Source of the DNA: Clostridium aquiflavi
GTDB lineage: Bacteria; Bacillota; Clostridia; Clostridiales; Clostridiaceae
Direction of reading: 5' to 3'
NCBI RefSeq assembly: GCF_031344075.1
Contig: NZ_JAVJAN010000020.1
Coordinates: forward strand, 1-64,000
DNA: 64,000 nucleotides
The notes below the pieces were generated by a model. The model did no database searches. It had not been told where the DNA came from and saw only the letters and a list, made by a program, of their open reading frames with translations. A program made the translations under genes and the position numbers. Within the stretch, counting starts at the first letter, position 1, and every line of letters begins with the position of its first letter. Positions 34,437-43,274 of the stretch are shown piece by piece.

Positions 34437-34644
34437 CTTAAAATAGGTTCTGAATATGTACCCAACGATACTGGGGAATTTAAGCCTGCTAAGAATTATA
34501 TGAAATGAAAGTAGTATGTGATTTATCACTACAAAATCAGATTCGTTGAAGCAGGAAGATACAATATGAAAGTCTTAGGATATAAGTTGTATCACAGTAT
34601 AAATGTCTACATTTAGATAGAAATGTATATGTTTTTCGTATCGG
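34437..34644 (+). ncRNA. IStron 3' region: putative omega-RNA scaffold and 3' intron end
   Basis: This ~208-nt non-coding tail contains hairpin-forming blocks (CTACATTT-agatag-AAATGTAT near the end; GTAGTATGTGATTTATCACTAC upstream) and ends TATCGG at the dnaX junction. In IS605/IS607 elements this position supplies the TnpB omega-RNA, with the guide read from flanking DNA; here the guide would be the dnaX sequence after 34644. The same RNA carries the intron's 3' splice site, so splicing and guide formation compete. The assignment is by position and analogy. Confidence 0.7.
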
Positions 34645-36280
34645 ATATACAGCTTTATATAGAGAGTGGAGACCAAGGACATTTAATGATGTAGTAGGTC
34701 AGGAACATATAACAACAACATTAAAAAATGAAATTCTAAATGATAGAATTGCACATGCATATCTTTTCTGTGGAACAAGAGGAACAGGTAAAACATCAAC
34801 AGCTAAAGTTATGGCTAAGGCATTAAATTGTTTTAATCTTCAAAATGGAGAGCCTTGCAATGAATGTGAGATGTGTAAAAAGATAAATGAAGGTTTATCA
34901 ATGGATGTTACGGAATTAGATGCAGCATCTAACAATGGAATAGATAGAATAAGAGATATAATTGATGATACAAAATATCCTCCACAAGAGGGTAAGTATA
35001 AGATTTATATATTAGATGAAGTTCATATGTTATCAGGGGGAGCGGTAAATGCATTTTTAAAGACATTAGAAGAACCGCCAAGTAATGTTATATTTATATT
35101 AGCAACTACTGATCCTCAAAAATTACCTATAACTATTTTATCTAGATGTCAAAGGTTTGATTTTAAAAGAATAAATCAAAAAGATATTTCAGATAGATTA
35201 AGAAAAATAACTGAATCACAAAATGTTAGTGTTGATGAAAAGAGCTTAGATTTAATTGCTAGAGTGGCTGACGGTGCTATGAGAGACTCTTTAAGTATAT
35301 TAGATCAAGCAATAGCTATGGGTGATAACAATATAAAATATGATGACTTAATAAGCATATTAGGGTTGGTTACAAACGAATATTTATTTGACATAACTAA
35401 TTCAATAGTAGAAAGAAATATAGAAAAAGCTATGGTAATAATTGATAAATTAGTTTTTTCAGGTAAGGATATTCATTTATTTATAAAAGATTTAATAGGA
35501 CATTTTAGAAATTTACTTATGGTTAAAGTTTCTAATACTCCAGAAGAGATTTTAGATATGTCTCTTGAAAATATTGAACTTATAAAAGAGCAAGGTAAAA
35601 AAATACGTATTGAAGAAATAATGAGAGGGATTAGAATTCTTCAAGAAGGGGAAGCTAATTCTAAAGTAAGTAAACAAAGCAGATTATATTTAGAGCTTAG
35701 TATAATAAAGATGTGTAAAATAGAATATGATACATCAAGTGAAGTCATGCTTGCTAGGATAAATAAGTTAGAAGAAAGCATAAAAAGTGGTAAGATACAA
35801 GTAGTATCAAATTCACAAATAAGTGAAAAAGCACATTCAACTGACGTAGTATCAAATAATCAAGTTAAATCTCAAGAAAAACAAGTTAAAAGAGAGCAAC
35901 CTACTGTATCAGAAGAACATAATGTTAATGTTGAATCTTCTTTAACAATAGATAATATAAAAAGAGCTTGGTCAGAAATATTAGAGGCATTTAAAGCAAA
36001 AAGAGCAATGGTTATATATGCATCTATAGTAACTGCAAGACCATATAAATTTGAAAATGGTGTAGCCACATTATTATATGAAGCATCATATGCCTTTAAT
36101 AAAAATAGATTAGAAAAATTAGAATATAAAAAAATTGTTAATGAAGTATTTTCTGAAGTATTAAAAGATAAAATAATAGTAAGGTATGAAGTTGAAAATA
36201 ATAAAGATGGTGAATTAAGCAAAGAAGAATTGCTAAAGCAAAAGTTAGATGGAATGCCTTTTGAAATATTAGACGAGTAG
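34645..36280 (+). CDS. dnaX: DNA polymerase III subunit gamma/tau, interrupted by the IStron (3' exon)
   Basis: With the five 5' bases at 32591-32595 the gene reads 546 codons from a TTG start (M-G-Y-T-A-L-Y-R-E-W-R-P). The clamp-loader ATPase is seen: CGTRGTGKTSTAK (Walker A), the zinc module CFNLQNGEPCNECEMC, LDEVHMLS (Walker B), ATTDPQKLPITILSRCQRFDF (SRC sensor) and the C-terminal tau-like region. Without intron removal the reading frame has no good start: the first internal ATG (34811) falls after Walker A and would give a dead protein. DnaX is essential, so splicing must be efficient. Followed closely by ebfC and recR. Confidence 0.93.
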
Positions 36281-36358
36281 AATCAATATTTTAATGTAGT
36301 AAACAATAAGAAAATGTTCTATAATAGAGAGTAGAAATTTATTAAGAGGAGGATTTGT

Positions 36359-36700
36359 ATGGCAAAAGGAGGATTCCCTGGAGGTTTCGGGGGAGGAAAT
36401 ATGAATAACCTTATGAAACAAGCGCAAAAGCTTCAAAAGCAAATGGAAGATATGCAAAAGGATCTTGAAACAAAGGAATTTGAAACATCAGTAGGTGGCG
36501 GTGCTGTTTCTGTAACAGTAACTGGTAAAAAAGAAGTTAAATCTATTAATATAAAGCCAGAAGTAGTAGATCCAGATGATGTAGAAATGCTTGAGGATTT
36601 AGTACTTACAGCAGTTAATGAAGCCTTAAGAAAAGCAGAAGAAGAAACTGCTAGCAAAATGGGAAAATTAACTGGTGGAATGCCAGGAGGATTATTTTAA
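36359..36700 (+). CDS. ebfC: YbaB/EbfC family nucleoid-associated protein
   Basis: This 113-aa DNA-binding protein is encoded between dnaX and recR as in most Firmicutes. The Gly/Phe-rich N-terminus (GGFPGGFGGGNMNNLMKQ) is followed by a coiled-coil helix (AQKLQKQMEDMQKDLE), a beta sheet (VSVTVTGKKEVKSINIKP) and a C-terminal helix. The role of the family is nucleoid binding and possibly DNA-repair support for RecR. The ATG follows AAGAGGAGGATTTGT. Confidence 0.95.
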   Translation: MAKGGFPGGFGGGNMNNLMKQAQKLQKQMEDMQKDLETKEFETSVGGGAVSVTVTGKKEVKSINIKPEVVDPDDVEMLEDLVLTAVNEALRKAEEETASKMGKLTGGMPGGLF

Positions 36701-36743
36701 ATAATAAAATAAAATATTATCTAATAAAATCCTAAGTAAAAAT

Positions 36744-36788
36744 AAAGCATACAGAATAGAGGAAATTCCTTAAAGCTGTATGCTTTTA
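36744..36788 (+). terminator. terminator-like hairpin between ebfC and recR
   Basis: The stem AAAGCATACAG / CTGTATGCTTTT encloses an inner pairing (GAGGAAATTCCTT). The T tract is short, so it may be leaky. Confidence 0.55.
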
Positions 36789-36799
36789 ACTATCTAAAT

Positions 36800-36870
36800 T
36801 CGAATCTTTAGCTCAATGATTTAGCCAAGCGTTGCTTATGCAGGTATCAACACTCTGCTAAAATATGAGA
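36800..36870. repeat. family B repeat fragment upstream of recR
   Basis: CGTTGCTTATGCAGGTATCA followed by ACACTCTGCTAAAATAT is the reversed family B end sequence (compare AGAGTGTTGATATATGCA). Confidence 0.55.
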
Positions 36871-36891
36871 TATATAAAGGAGAAGTGTAAT

Positions 36892-37488
36892 ATGGAATTT
36901 TATCCAGTAGCCATAGAAAAATTAATTGAAGAGTTTGCAAAATTGCCAAGCATAGGGAAAAAAACAGCACAAAGATTAACTTTACATATATTAAATCTTC
37001 CTGATGACGAGGTAAGAGAGTTTGCAACCGCATTAGTTAAAGCGAAGGGAACAATAAAATATTGTTCAACATGTGGAAACTTTACAGATAAAGATCCTTG
37101 TGCATTATGCTCAAATCCTAATAGAGATAAGAGTACAATATGTGTTGTAGAACAACCAAAAGATATAATGACAATGGAAAAAGTAAAAGAATTTAATGGA
37201 GTGTATCATGTATTGCATGGAAATATATCACCTATGCAAGGAAGAGGCCCACAAGATATAAAGATAAGAGAACTTGTTGCAAGAATGAATGAAGAAGTAA
37301 AAGAAGTTATATTAGCAACTAATCCTAATATAGAAGGCGAAGCAACAGCTATGTATATAGCAAAGGTATTAAAGCCATTAGATGTTAAAGTAACTAGAAT
37401 TGCAGCAGGAATACCAGTTGGTGGAGATCTAGAATATGCAGATGAAGTAACCCTATCTAAAGCACTAGAAGGTAGAAAAGAAATATAG
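36892..37488 (+). CDS. recR: recombination protein RecR
   Basis: This 198-aa protein acts with RecO/RecF in loading RecA at gaps. The start is at ATG 36892 with AAAGGAG upstream. An N-terminal HhH (IEEFAKLPSIGKKTAQRL) is followed by a zinc finger (CSTCGNFTDKDPCALC). A Toprim domain comes next (STICVVEQPKDIMTMEK, ATNPNIEGEATAMYIAK), and the C-terminal Walker-like segment IAAGIPVGGDLEYADEVTL ends the protein. The position after ebfC is classical. Confidence 0.96.
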   Translation: MEFYPVAIEKLIEEFAKLPSIGKKTAQRLTLHILNLPDDEVREFATALVKAKGTIKYCSTCGNFTDKDPCALCSNPNRDKSTICVVEQPKDIMTMEKVKEFNGVYHVLHGNISPMQGRGPQDIKIRELVARMNEEVKEVILATNPNIEGEATAMYIAKVLKPLDVKVTRIAAGIPVGGDLEYADEVTLSKALEGRKEI

Positions 37489-37489
37489 A

Positions 37490-37725
37490 TAGTTTTAAAA
37501 AAGCATGGTGATCTTATAGTATAATGCTCATGGACAGAGGAATTTACTTTAACAATACTAAAACAAAGCTTAGTCTAATTAATGCATGCTCCCAATGAGA
37601 CATTGTGACAAGCAATTAATTCAACAAATCTTTATTAAGTATTGTAGAAAGAAAATTCCAACGCCACTGCGCTCTTATACTATAATATCACTGTCTAATT
37701 AAAAACAAATCTATAAAACAAATCA
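37490..37725. repeat. family B-type composite repeat
   Basis: Modules shared with 21700-21850 and 43490-43620: GGAATTTACTTTAA, AAAGCTTAGTCTAATTAATG, GCTCCCAATGAGACATTGTG and ACAAGCAATTAATTCAA. Non-coding. Confidence 0.65.
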
Positions 37726-37738
37726 TAGAACTAAAAAT

Positions 37739-37763
37739 GGAACCCAATAGATATTGGGTTCCA
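37739..37763 (+). terminator. hairpin after the recR-region repeat
   Basis: The perfect inverted repeat GGAACCCAATA / TATTGGGTTCC with a 2-nt loop is followed by A-rich sequence rather than a T run. Terminator activity is uncertain. Confidence 0.4.
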
Positions 37764-37949
37764 GAAAAAAAGGTGTTATATAGATGGGAGTTAGAACTTT
37801 TTATTTGATATGAGTGAAAAGTTTTTATAGTAATATATTATGAATTCTTTAAAAAAAGTGTTACTATAATTAAAAAAATATATAAAAATTAAGTATATAC
37901 ATTCAAACCTATGGATAAGATTTTAATAGTAGTGTTTGGAGGTATTTAT

Positions 37950-38225
37950 ATGAATAAAAACAGAATAATTGAATATTTAATTAATAGAACAAAAGATATA
38001 GATGTAAATAAGGAATTAATAGAGCAATTAGAAGATACTAAGTCTGAAATTGATGCAGCACGAAGTATGTTCGATAATGTGAATGATTCTAAATTAATTG
38101 AAGTAGCAATATATGCAGAAGAAATGGCTAAAAAAAGATATGATTATCTATTACTTATAGCTAAATCAAAAGGAATTAAAGTGACTGATGATTATGTTTT
38201 ACAAAGAAACATTTCTTCAAAATAA
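37950..38225 (+). CDS. DUF2508 (YaaL-like) protein
   Basis: This ~91-aa soluble helical protein, from the ATG at 37950 behind TTGGAGG, has the conserved IDAARSMFDNVNDSKLIEVAIYAEE core of DUF2508. Bacillus yaaL holds the same place between recR and bofA. The function is unknown. It is translated just before bofA (17-bp gap). Confidence 0.85.
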   Translation: MNKNRIIEYLINRTKDIDVNKELIEQLEDTKSEIDAARSMFDNVNDSKLIEVAIYAEEMAKKRYDYLLLIAKSKGIKVTDDYVLQRNISSK

Positions 38226-38242
38226 TAAAAAGGAGTTTGTTT

Positions 38243-38491
38243 ATGAATGAGCAATATATAATATATGGTTTGATTGGATTAGTTTTATTATTTTTAATGA
38301 TAAAACTTTTAAAATGGCCATTAAAAATTCTTATAAATGGAGTGCTTGGAGTTGTAATATTATATGTAGTAAATTTAGTTGGTGCTAATTTTAATTTTGG
38401 CTTAGCAATAAATCCAATTACTGCATTAATTGCAGGCTTTTTAGGTATACCAGGAGTAATACTTTTAGCTATACTACAAGTATTTTTATAA
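38243..38491 (+). CDS. bofA: BofA-family protein (sigma-K processing regulator)
   Basis: This 82-aa integral membrane protein has two helices. The C-terminal block AINPITALIAGFLGIPGVILLAIL is the BofA family signature. In Bacillus, BofA inhibits the SpoIVFB protease that activates pro-sigma-K in the forespore outer membrane. It indicates a spore-forming host. The start is ATG 38243 with AAAAGGAG upstream. Confidence 0.9.
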   Translation: MNEQYIIYGLIGLVLLFLMIKLLKWPLKILINGVLGVVILYVVNLVGANFNFGLAINPITALIAGFLGIPGVILLAILQVFL

Positions 38492-38535
38492 GTATTTAAA
38501 GTTAAGATATTTAAAATTTGAAAAACTAAAAGATA

Positions 38536-38596
38536 AATAGAGCTTGTTGTTTGTTATTTATTTAAATTAAATAATACAAGCTCTATTTTTATTTTT
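38536..38596 (+). terminator. terminator of the dnaX-bofA cluster
   Basis: The stem AATAGAGCTTGT / ACAAGCTCTATT with an AT-rich paired interior and a T run lies ~45 bp after bofA. The rest of the gap up to 38910 is featureless AT-rich DNA. Confidence 0.8.
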
Positions 38597-38910
38597 CACA
38601 GAAGTTTATTTGAAAATTGCAATGTGAAGTTGGAGAACTCATAGAAAAAATTCAACTAGAATTTTTACAATATATTGTTTTAGAAATCTTGGAACTTTTA
38701 ATATAAGATAATTTGTAAACATTTTATTACTATTAAGTATTAATTTTAAAAAAATTCAAATATTAAGAGAATAATAAATTTTAAGGTTATATAGACTTTC
38801 ATATTGAGAGTTTCAAAATATATTTAATAAATATTAAGAAATTATATATATATTTATTAATTTGTTGTACTTATAATTCTAAGTATAGCTCACGTTAAGG
38901 AGGAAAATTG

Positions 38911-39825
38911 ATGAATGTTTTAGAAATAGAAAATCTTTATAAAACATTAGGAAAAACTGAGATAATTAAAGGAATAAATCTTTCTATAAAACAAGGAGAA
39001 ATATTTGGATTTTTAGGTCCTAATGGTGCAGGAAAAACTACAACTATAAGAATGTTAGTAGGCTTAATACAACCTAGTAATGGTGAAATAAGAATATGTG
39101 GTTATGATTTAAATAAAAATAAAGAAAAGGCACTTAAAAACGTAGGAGCTGTAGTTGAAAATCCTGAATTATATAAATATCTTTCTGGAAGAGAAAATTT
39201 AATGCAAATAGCAAGAATTAGAAGTGTATCTAAAAAAGAAGTAGAAGAATTAGTAAAGCTTGTAGGTCTTGAAAAACGAATAGATGATAAAGTTTCAAAA
39301 TATTCTCTTGGAATGAAACAAAGATTAGGACTCGCAGTAGCTTTAATGGGAAATCCTAAACTGCTTATATTAGATGAACCTACTAACGGACTAGATCCAA
39401 CAGGAATATTAGAATTTAGGGAACTTATTAAAAAAGCATCTAAAGAAAAAGAAATCTCAGTATTTATTTCCTCTCATATATTAAGTGAAATTCAAAATTT
39501 ATGTGATAAAGTAGCATTCATAAATGAAGGCGTAATTCAGTCTATAGAGAAGATGGGTAACAAAGGAATATATCAAGGAAAAGATGATATAATTTTAAGG
39601 ACAAAGACTGCTATTGAAAAAGTATTAGATATAGTTAAGACACTACCATATGTTATTAGGAGTAAAACAAATGGAGATGAAATAATATTGCTTATAGAAA
39701 AAGACATGACTCCTAAGTTAATAAAAAAATTAGTAAACGAAAATATAGAAATTTGTGAAGTCTATAAAAACAAACAAGAATTAGAAGAAAGATATATGGA
39801 ACTTATGAATGGAGGATCTATATAA
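38911..39825 (+). CDS. ABC exporter ATP-binding protein (BcrA-like)
   Basis: This ~304-aa ATPase of the ABC-2/BcrA type has Walker A GPNGAGKTT (~37-45), Q-loop VENPELYKYLSGREN, signature YSLGMKQRLGLAVAL, Walker B LLILDEPTNGLDP and H-loop ISSHILSE. A ~85-residue C-terminal extension is typical of bacitracin/lantibiotic-resistance type exporters. It lies directly upstream of its permease (the start codon follows the stop). The ATG at 38911 follows AAGGAGGAAAATTG. Confidence 0.93.
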   Translation: MNVLEIENLYKTLGKTEIIKGINLSIKQGEIFGFLGPNGAGKTTTIRMLVGLIQPSNGEIRICGYDLNKNKEKALKNVGAVVENPELYKYLSGRENLMQIARIRSVSKKEVEELVKLVGLEKRIDDKVSKYSLGMKQRLGLAVALMGNPKLLILDEPTNGLDPTGILEFRELIKKASKEKEISVFISSHILSEIQNLCDKVAFINEGVIQSIEKMGNKGIYQGKDDIILRTKTAIEKVLDIVKTLPYVIRSKTNGDEIILLIEKDMTPKLIKKLVNENIEICEVYKNKQELEERYMELMNGGSI

Positions 39826-41040
39826 ATGATATTTTTGTTAATAAAAAATGAACTTATAAAGATACTAAAAAGGCCTAAAACATGGATTGTATTTGGATTA
39901 TTTATAATATTCATGCTAGTCGGTATGTATGGCTTACATCATGAAGATAAAAATATGAAAAAATATAATTCTCCACAATATAAATTAGAACAAGTTGAAA
40001 AAAGTATTAATTATACAGAAGAAGAAATGAGCAAAATAGAAAATAGTAAAGATAAAGAATATTTAAATACGTTAAAAGAAGATTTGAAACATTATGAAGA
40101 AGAAAAAATAAAATATGAAAATCAAATAAACAATCATAGTGATGTTGATCAATGGAAGCTAGATGTGACAGAAGAAATAAAGAGTCATGAGGAAAATTTA
40201 AAAAATAAAGACATTGCAGAGGAAGACAAGACATGGATTTCGGAAAGAATAGATAAACTTAAATACTTAGAGCAAAATAATATAAAACCATTATACGGAT
40301 ATGAGTTTAATGCTTATAATTATATAGACAGTGTTATGGCTATATTAGGCATGGTTTTATTAGCAGTAGGGATATCTGTATTTATGAGTGATATAGTTTC
40401 AGGGGAATGTACTCCACCAACGTTGAAATTCTTGCTAGTGCAACCTGTATCAAGGGGAAAGATTTTGTTATCTAAATTTATAGCTATAACAATTACTGTA
40501 TTAACAATGATTATATCAACAGAAATTTTAACATTTTTGGGACTTGGAGCTGTAAAAGGATTTAATGCAGGAACATATCCTAAAACAATGGGAGTAAGGT
40601 ATTTTTTAGATACTTCAAATATGCCAGCTCAAAGATATCCAGACTTAGTTAGAATCGCTAATACAGGTAGAATAGGAAACTTTAATGAGTTGATAATAAG
40701 GTCGTTATTATTACAAATATTTTTTATAATAACTTGTTGTTCAATAATATTTTTAATATCAACATTATTTAAAAGCAGTAATGTAACTACAGCTATATCA
40801 ATTATAATAACAGCTTCAGGAACTATAGTATTTCAAATGTTTGAATTTTTATCAAAGTTTTCACATCTTGTATTTTTAAGTTATGGTTCTGTAACAGCTG
40901 TAATAACTGGTGATATAGCATATATGTATAAAAACGTGAATATAACTCCTATTAATGGAGTTATTGTAATGATTTTAACTACAATAATTAGTTATACAAT
41001 TGCACATATTGTATTTAAAAAGAAAGAAATATTAATTTAA
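39826..41040 (+). CDS. ABC-2 type exporter permease
   Basis: This 404-aa permease has one helix at ~20-36. A large charged, coiled-coil-like extracytoplasmic region (~50-165, Glu/Lys rich) follows, then five or six helices to the C-terminus. The middle MSDIVSGECTPPTLKFLLVQPVSRGKILLSK is the characteristic ABC-2 segment that follows helix 2. It pairs with the preceding ATPase. The substrate is unknown; bacitracin-type or lipid/peptide export are the usual roles. Confidence 0.88.
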   Translation: MIFLLIKNELIKILKRPKTWIVFGLFIIFMLVGMYGLHHEDKNMKKYNSPQYKLEQVEKSINYTEEEMSKIENSKDKEYLNTLKEDLKHYEEEKIKYENQINNHSDVDQWKLDVTEEIKSHEENLKNKDIAEEDKTWISERIDKLKYLEQNNIKPLYGYEFNAYNYIDSVMAILGMVLLAVGISVFMSDIVSGECTPPTLKFLLVQPVSRGKILLSKFIAITITVLTMIISTEILTFLGLGAVKGFNAGTYPKTMGVRYFLDTSNMPAQRYPDLVRIANTGRIGNFNELIIRSLLLQIFFIITCCSIIFLISTLFKSSNVTTAISIIITASGTIVFQMFEFLSKFSHLVFLSYGSVTAVITGDIAYMYKNVNITPINGVIVMILTTIISYTIAHIVFKKKEILI

Positions 41041-41102
41041 AGCTTTGAATTTACTTTATAAAAATGTATTATAATTTAGTAGTATAATAATTGTAATATT
41101 AT

Positions 41103-41264
41103 AAGGCATATGAAAATAAATAACAAGTCAAAGATGCGACGGATATTTTGTGAAATACAATGACTTGGGTTCTGCTAATAGTTATGCTATTAGTAGATTC
41201 CAATGAAGAAGTAGTTCTCAAAATAAACTAGCATACTGACTAGTTATTTATTTGAATGTGCCTA
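41103..41264. repeat. complete MITE-like element, family A (162 bp, terminal inverted repeats)
   Basis: The left end AAGGCATATGAAAATAAATA (continuing ACAAGTCA) and the right end TGACTAGTTATTTATTTGAA (continuing TGTGCCTA) are ~27-bp inverted repeats with a few mismatches. The centre has its own hairpin (CTAATAG / CTATTAG). It encodes nothing. Single ends related to it lie at 2755 and 30080-30128. Confidence 0.8.
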
Positions 41265-41288
41265 ATTTCAAAGAAAGGAATTGATGTT

Positions 41289-41474
41289 ATGCCAGCAGGA
41301 AATGGAGTTAATTGTGAAGATTGTCCAGAATTAAAAAATGGAAAATGTAATTCGCATGATTTAACATGTTTATGTTATAGATGTCCAAGAAAATTAGCAC
41401 AATGTATGTGTGTAAAGTATTGTAGAGAAACAGAATCAGTATTATTTTTTGATGAAGAATATGATAGATATTAA
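41289..41474 (+). CDS. small cysteine-rich protein, unknown function
   Basis: This ~61-aa protein, from the ATG at 41289 (AAAGGAATTG upstream), has nine cysteines in CxxC-like clusters (NCEDCPELKNGKCN, LTCLCYRCPRK, CMCVKYC). It is likely a small metal-binding or redox protein. No exact family is recognised. A perfect terminator follows. The upstream edge is a MITE-like repeat, so its promoter may lie inside that element. Confidence 0.75.
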   Translation: MPAGNGVNCEDCPELKNGKCNSHDLTCLCYRCPRKLAQCMCVKYCRETESVLFFDEEYDRY

Positions 41475-41478
41475 TAGA

Positions 41479-41527
41479 AAAAGATCCCTAATAATTTTTT
41501 GATAAAATTATTAGGGATCTTTTTTAT
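41479..41527 (+). terminator. terminator of the Cys-rich protein gene
   Basis: The perfect ~19-bp stem (AAAGATCCCTAATAATTTT and its complement ending GGGATCTTT) is followed by a long T run. Confidence 0.92.
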
Positions 41528-42194
41528 TTATTTTTATGAATTTAGATTATTATTATGTGAATTAATTAATTTTTGTTAAAAAAAGAGTCTGTGGATAACT
41601 CAAATTATAATTTTGTTTAAAGATTAAGAAATGTATCTTAAAGAATTTTTAAAGATTGAAAAATTCATAAACCTTAGGTTCTAGATAAATATTTAGTTGA
41701 AAGAGGGAGGGGATAAGAAATATATATATATATATAATTTAAAGTTAATTAATAATGTGAAAAACATTTTATTTGGTATCAATACATTGATAAAAATACC
41801 AAATAATGTTATTATGATGTAATAAATTAATATGTAAAATTTTGTTAATAATAAAACTAACTCTCCATTTTGTTTTATATGTATTTAATAATAAATTTCA
41901 CAAATGATATAAAGGAAGCATAAATATATTAAAGAGAATATAAAATGCTTATGTTTGAAAAAAATGTACTTATAATTGTTATAATATAGCTAAAATCTAT
42001 TGTTAATAAATTAACAATAAAAGTGAAGAAAAACACTAAAAATGGTTAAAAATTTAACAATAGCAAAGTAGTACAATTTAAAGCGATAAAGTATTGAGTT
42101 AAATGTAAATAAGTAGTAAAATATACAAATAAATCAATGTCAAATAAGCACTAATAAGCAATATAATTTATTAATAAAATGGGGTGGTTTTAAA
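41528..42194. other. long 667-bp AT-rich leader before the aminotransferase gene
   Basis: This region holds a DnaA-box match (41590-41598, minus), a (TA)n run near 41723-41736 and one notable hairpin (41770-41805: TATTTGGTAT / ATACCAAATA enclosing a nested ATCAAT/ATTGAT palindrome). No T-box, riboswitch or open frame is recognised. The length suggests regulation of serine synthesis, but nothing decisive can be read. Confidence 0.4.
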
Positions 42195-43268
42195 ATGCAT
42201 AAAAAATTATTTATTCCAGGACCTGTTGAGGTTCGAGAGGATGTTCTAGAAAAAATGGCAACGCCAATGATAGGACATAGAAGTAAGGATGCTTCAATTT
42301 TACAAAGAAGAATAAGCGATAATTTAAGAAAGTTATTTTATACAAATAGTGAAATATTACTTTCTACAACTTCTGGTAGTGGACTTATGGAAGGTGCTAT
42401 AAGATGTTGTACTGCTAAAAGAGCAGCTGTATTTTCCGTGGGGGCTTTCGGAAAAAGATGGTATGACATGGCAGTTAACAACAATGTTCCAGCTGATTTA
42501 TTTTCAGTAGAAATGGGACAAGCAATAGATCTAGCAGAAGTAGAAAAAGCATTAAGTACAGGGAAATACGACTTAATTGCTGTTACTCATAATGAAACAT
42601 CAACAGGAGTAATGAATCCAGTTGATAAAATAGGAGATATAGTTAAGAAATATCCTGATGTAGTTCTTATTGTTGATACAGTAAGTTCAGCAGCAGGAAC
42701 GAAAATAGAAGTTGATAAATGGGGGATAGATGTTTGTATTACATCATCTCAAAAAGCTTTAGGTTTGCCTCCAGGATTATCAGTATGTACTTTTTCACAA
42801 AAAGCTAAAGAGAGAGCAGAAAAAGTTCCGAGCAGAGGGTATTACTTAGATTTATTAAAATTATATCAATATATTCAAAAGAAAGATTATCAATATCCTT
42901 CAACACCATCACTTTCTCACATGTTTGCTCTTGATTATCAATTAGATAATATACTTAATAAAGAAGGACTAGAAAATAGATTTGCAAGACATCTTGAGAT
43001 GGCTAAAATAGTTAGAGCGTGGGCTAAAAAATATTTTGATATTTTCCCAGATAAAAATCATCTATCAAATACATTAACAACAATTAAAAATACTAGAGGA
43101 ATAAATGTAGCTGATTTAAATAAAGAGCTTGGTAAAAGAGGATTCCAAATTTCTAATGGATATGGTGATTTAAAAGAAAAGACCTTTAGAATAGCTCATA
43201 TGGCAGATTGTTCAGTAGAAGATGTAAAGGAATTGCTTAAAAATATAGAAGAAATTTTAGGGTTATAG
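42195..43268 (+). CDS. class V aminotransferase (serine-pyruvate / alanine-glyoxylate type; likely phosphoserine role)
   Basis: This 357-aa PLP enzyme of the class V family has the PLP-lysine in DVCITSSQKALGLPPGLS. N-terminal FIPGPVEVREDVLEKM and IGHRSKD place it in the serine-glyoxylate/alanine-glyoxylate group. SerA follows 464 bp downstream, so it probably supplies serine from 3-phosphohydroxypyruvate or hydroxypyruvate in place of canonical SerC. Enzyme specificity is inferred from the neighbours only. The ATG follows TGGGGTGG. Confidence 0.85.
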   Translation: MHKKLFIPGPVEVREDVLEKMATPMIGHRSKDASILQRRISDNLRKLFYTNSEILLSTTSGSGLMEGAIRCCTAKRAAVFSVGAFGKRWYDMAVNNNVPADLFSVEMGQAIDLAEVEKALSTGKYDLIAVTHNETSTGVMNPVDKIGDIVKKYPDVVLIVDTVSSAAGTKIEVDKWGIDVCITSSQKALGLPPGLSVCTFSQKAKERAEKVPSRGYYLDLLKLYQYIQKKDYQYPSTPSLSHMFALDYQLDNILNKEGLENRFARHLEMAKIVRAWAKKYFDIFPDKNHLSNTLTTIKNTRGINVADLNKELGKRGFQISNGYGDLKEKTFRIAHMADCSVEDVKELLKNIEEILGL

Positions 43269-43274
43269 ATTTTA

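Larger units (their letters stand above)
32596..34644 (+). mobile_element. IS607-type IStron (group I intron plus TnpB) inserted in dnaX
   Basis: The 2049-bp insertion splits dnaX after TTGGG (32591-32595). Both ends carry GG (32594-32595 and 34643-34644), the IS607-type crossover dinucleotide. Removing 32596-34644 restores TTG GGA TAT ACA GCT, i.e. M-G-Y-T-A-LYREW, the normal DnaX N-terminus. Inside, in order, are a group I intron core (to ~33080), a residual tnpA start (33178), tnpB (33276-34436) and a structured 3' end. IStrons combine a group I intron with IS605/IS607 genes so the insertion is spliced from RNA. No terminal inverted repeats, as expected for IS607. Confidence 0.88.

Noticed and set aside
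41709..41740. (TA)n run upstream of the aminotransferase gene
   Set aside because: Simple low-complexity DNA expected in a genome this AT-rich.
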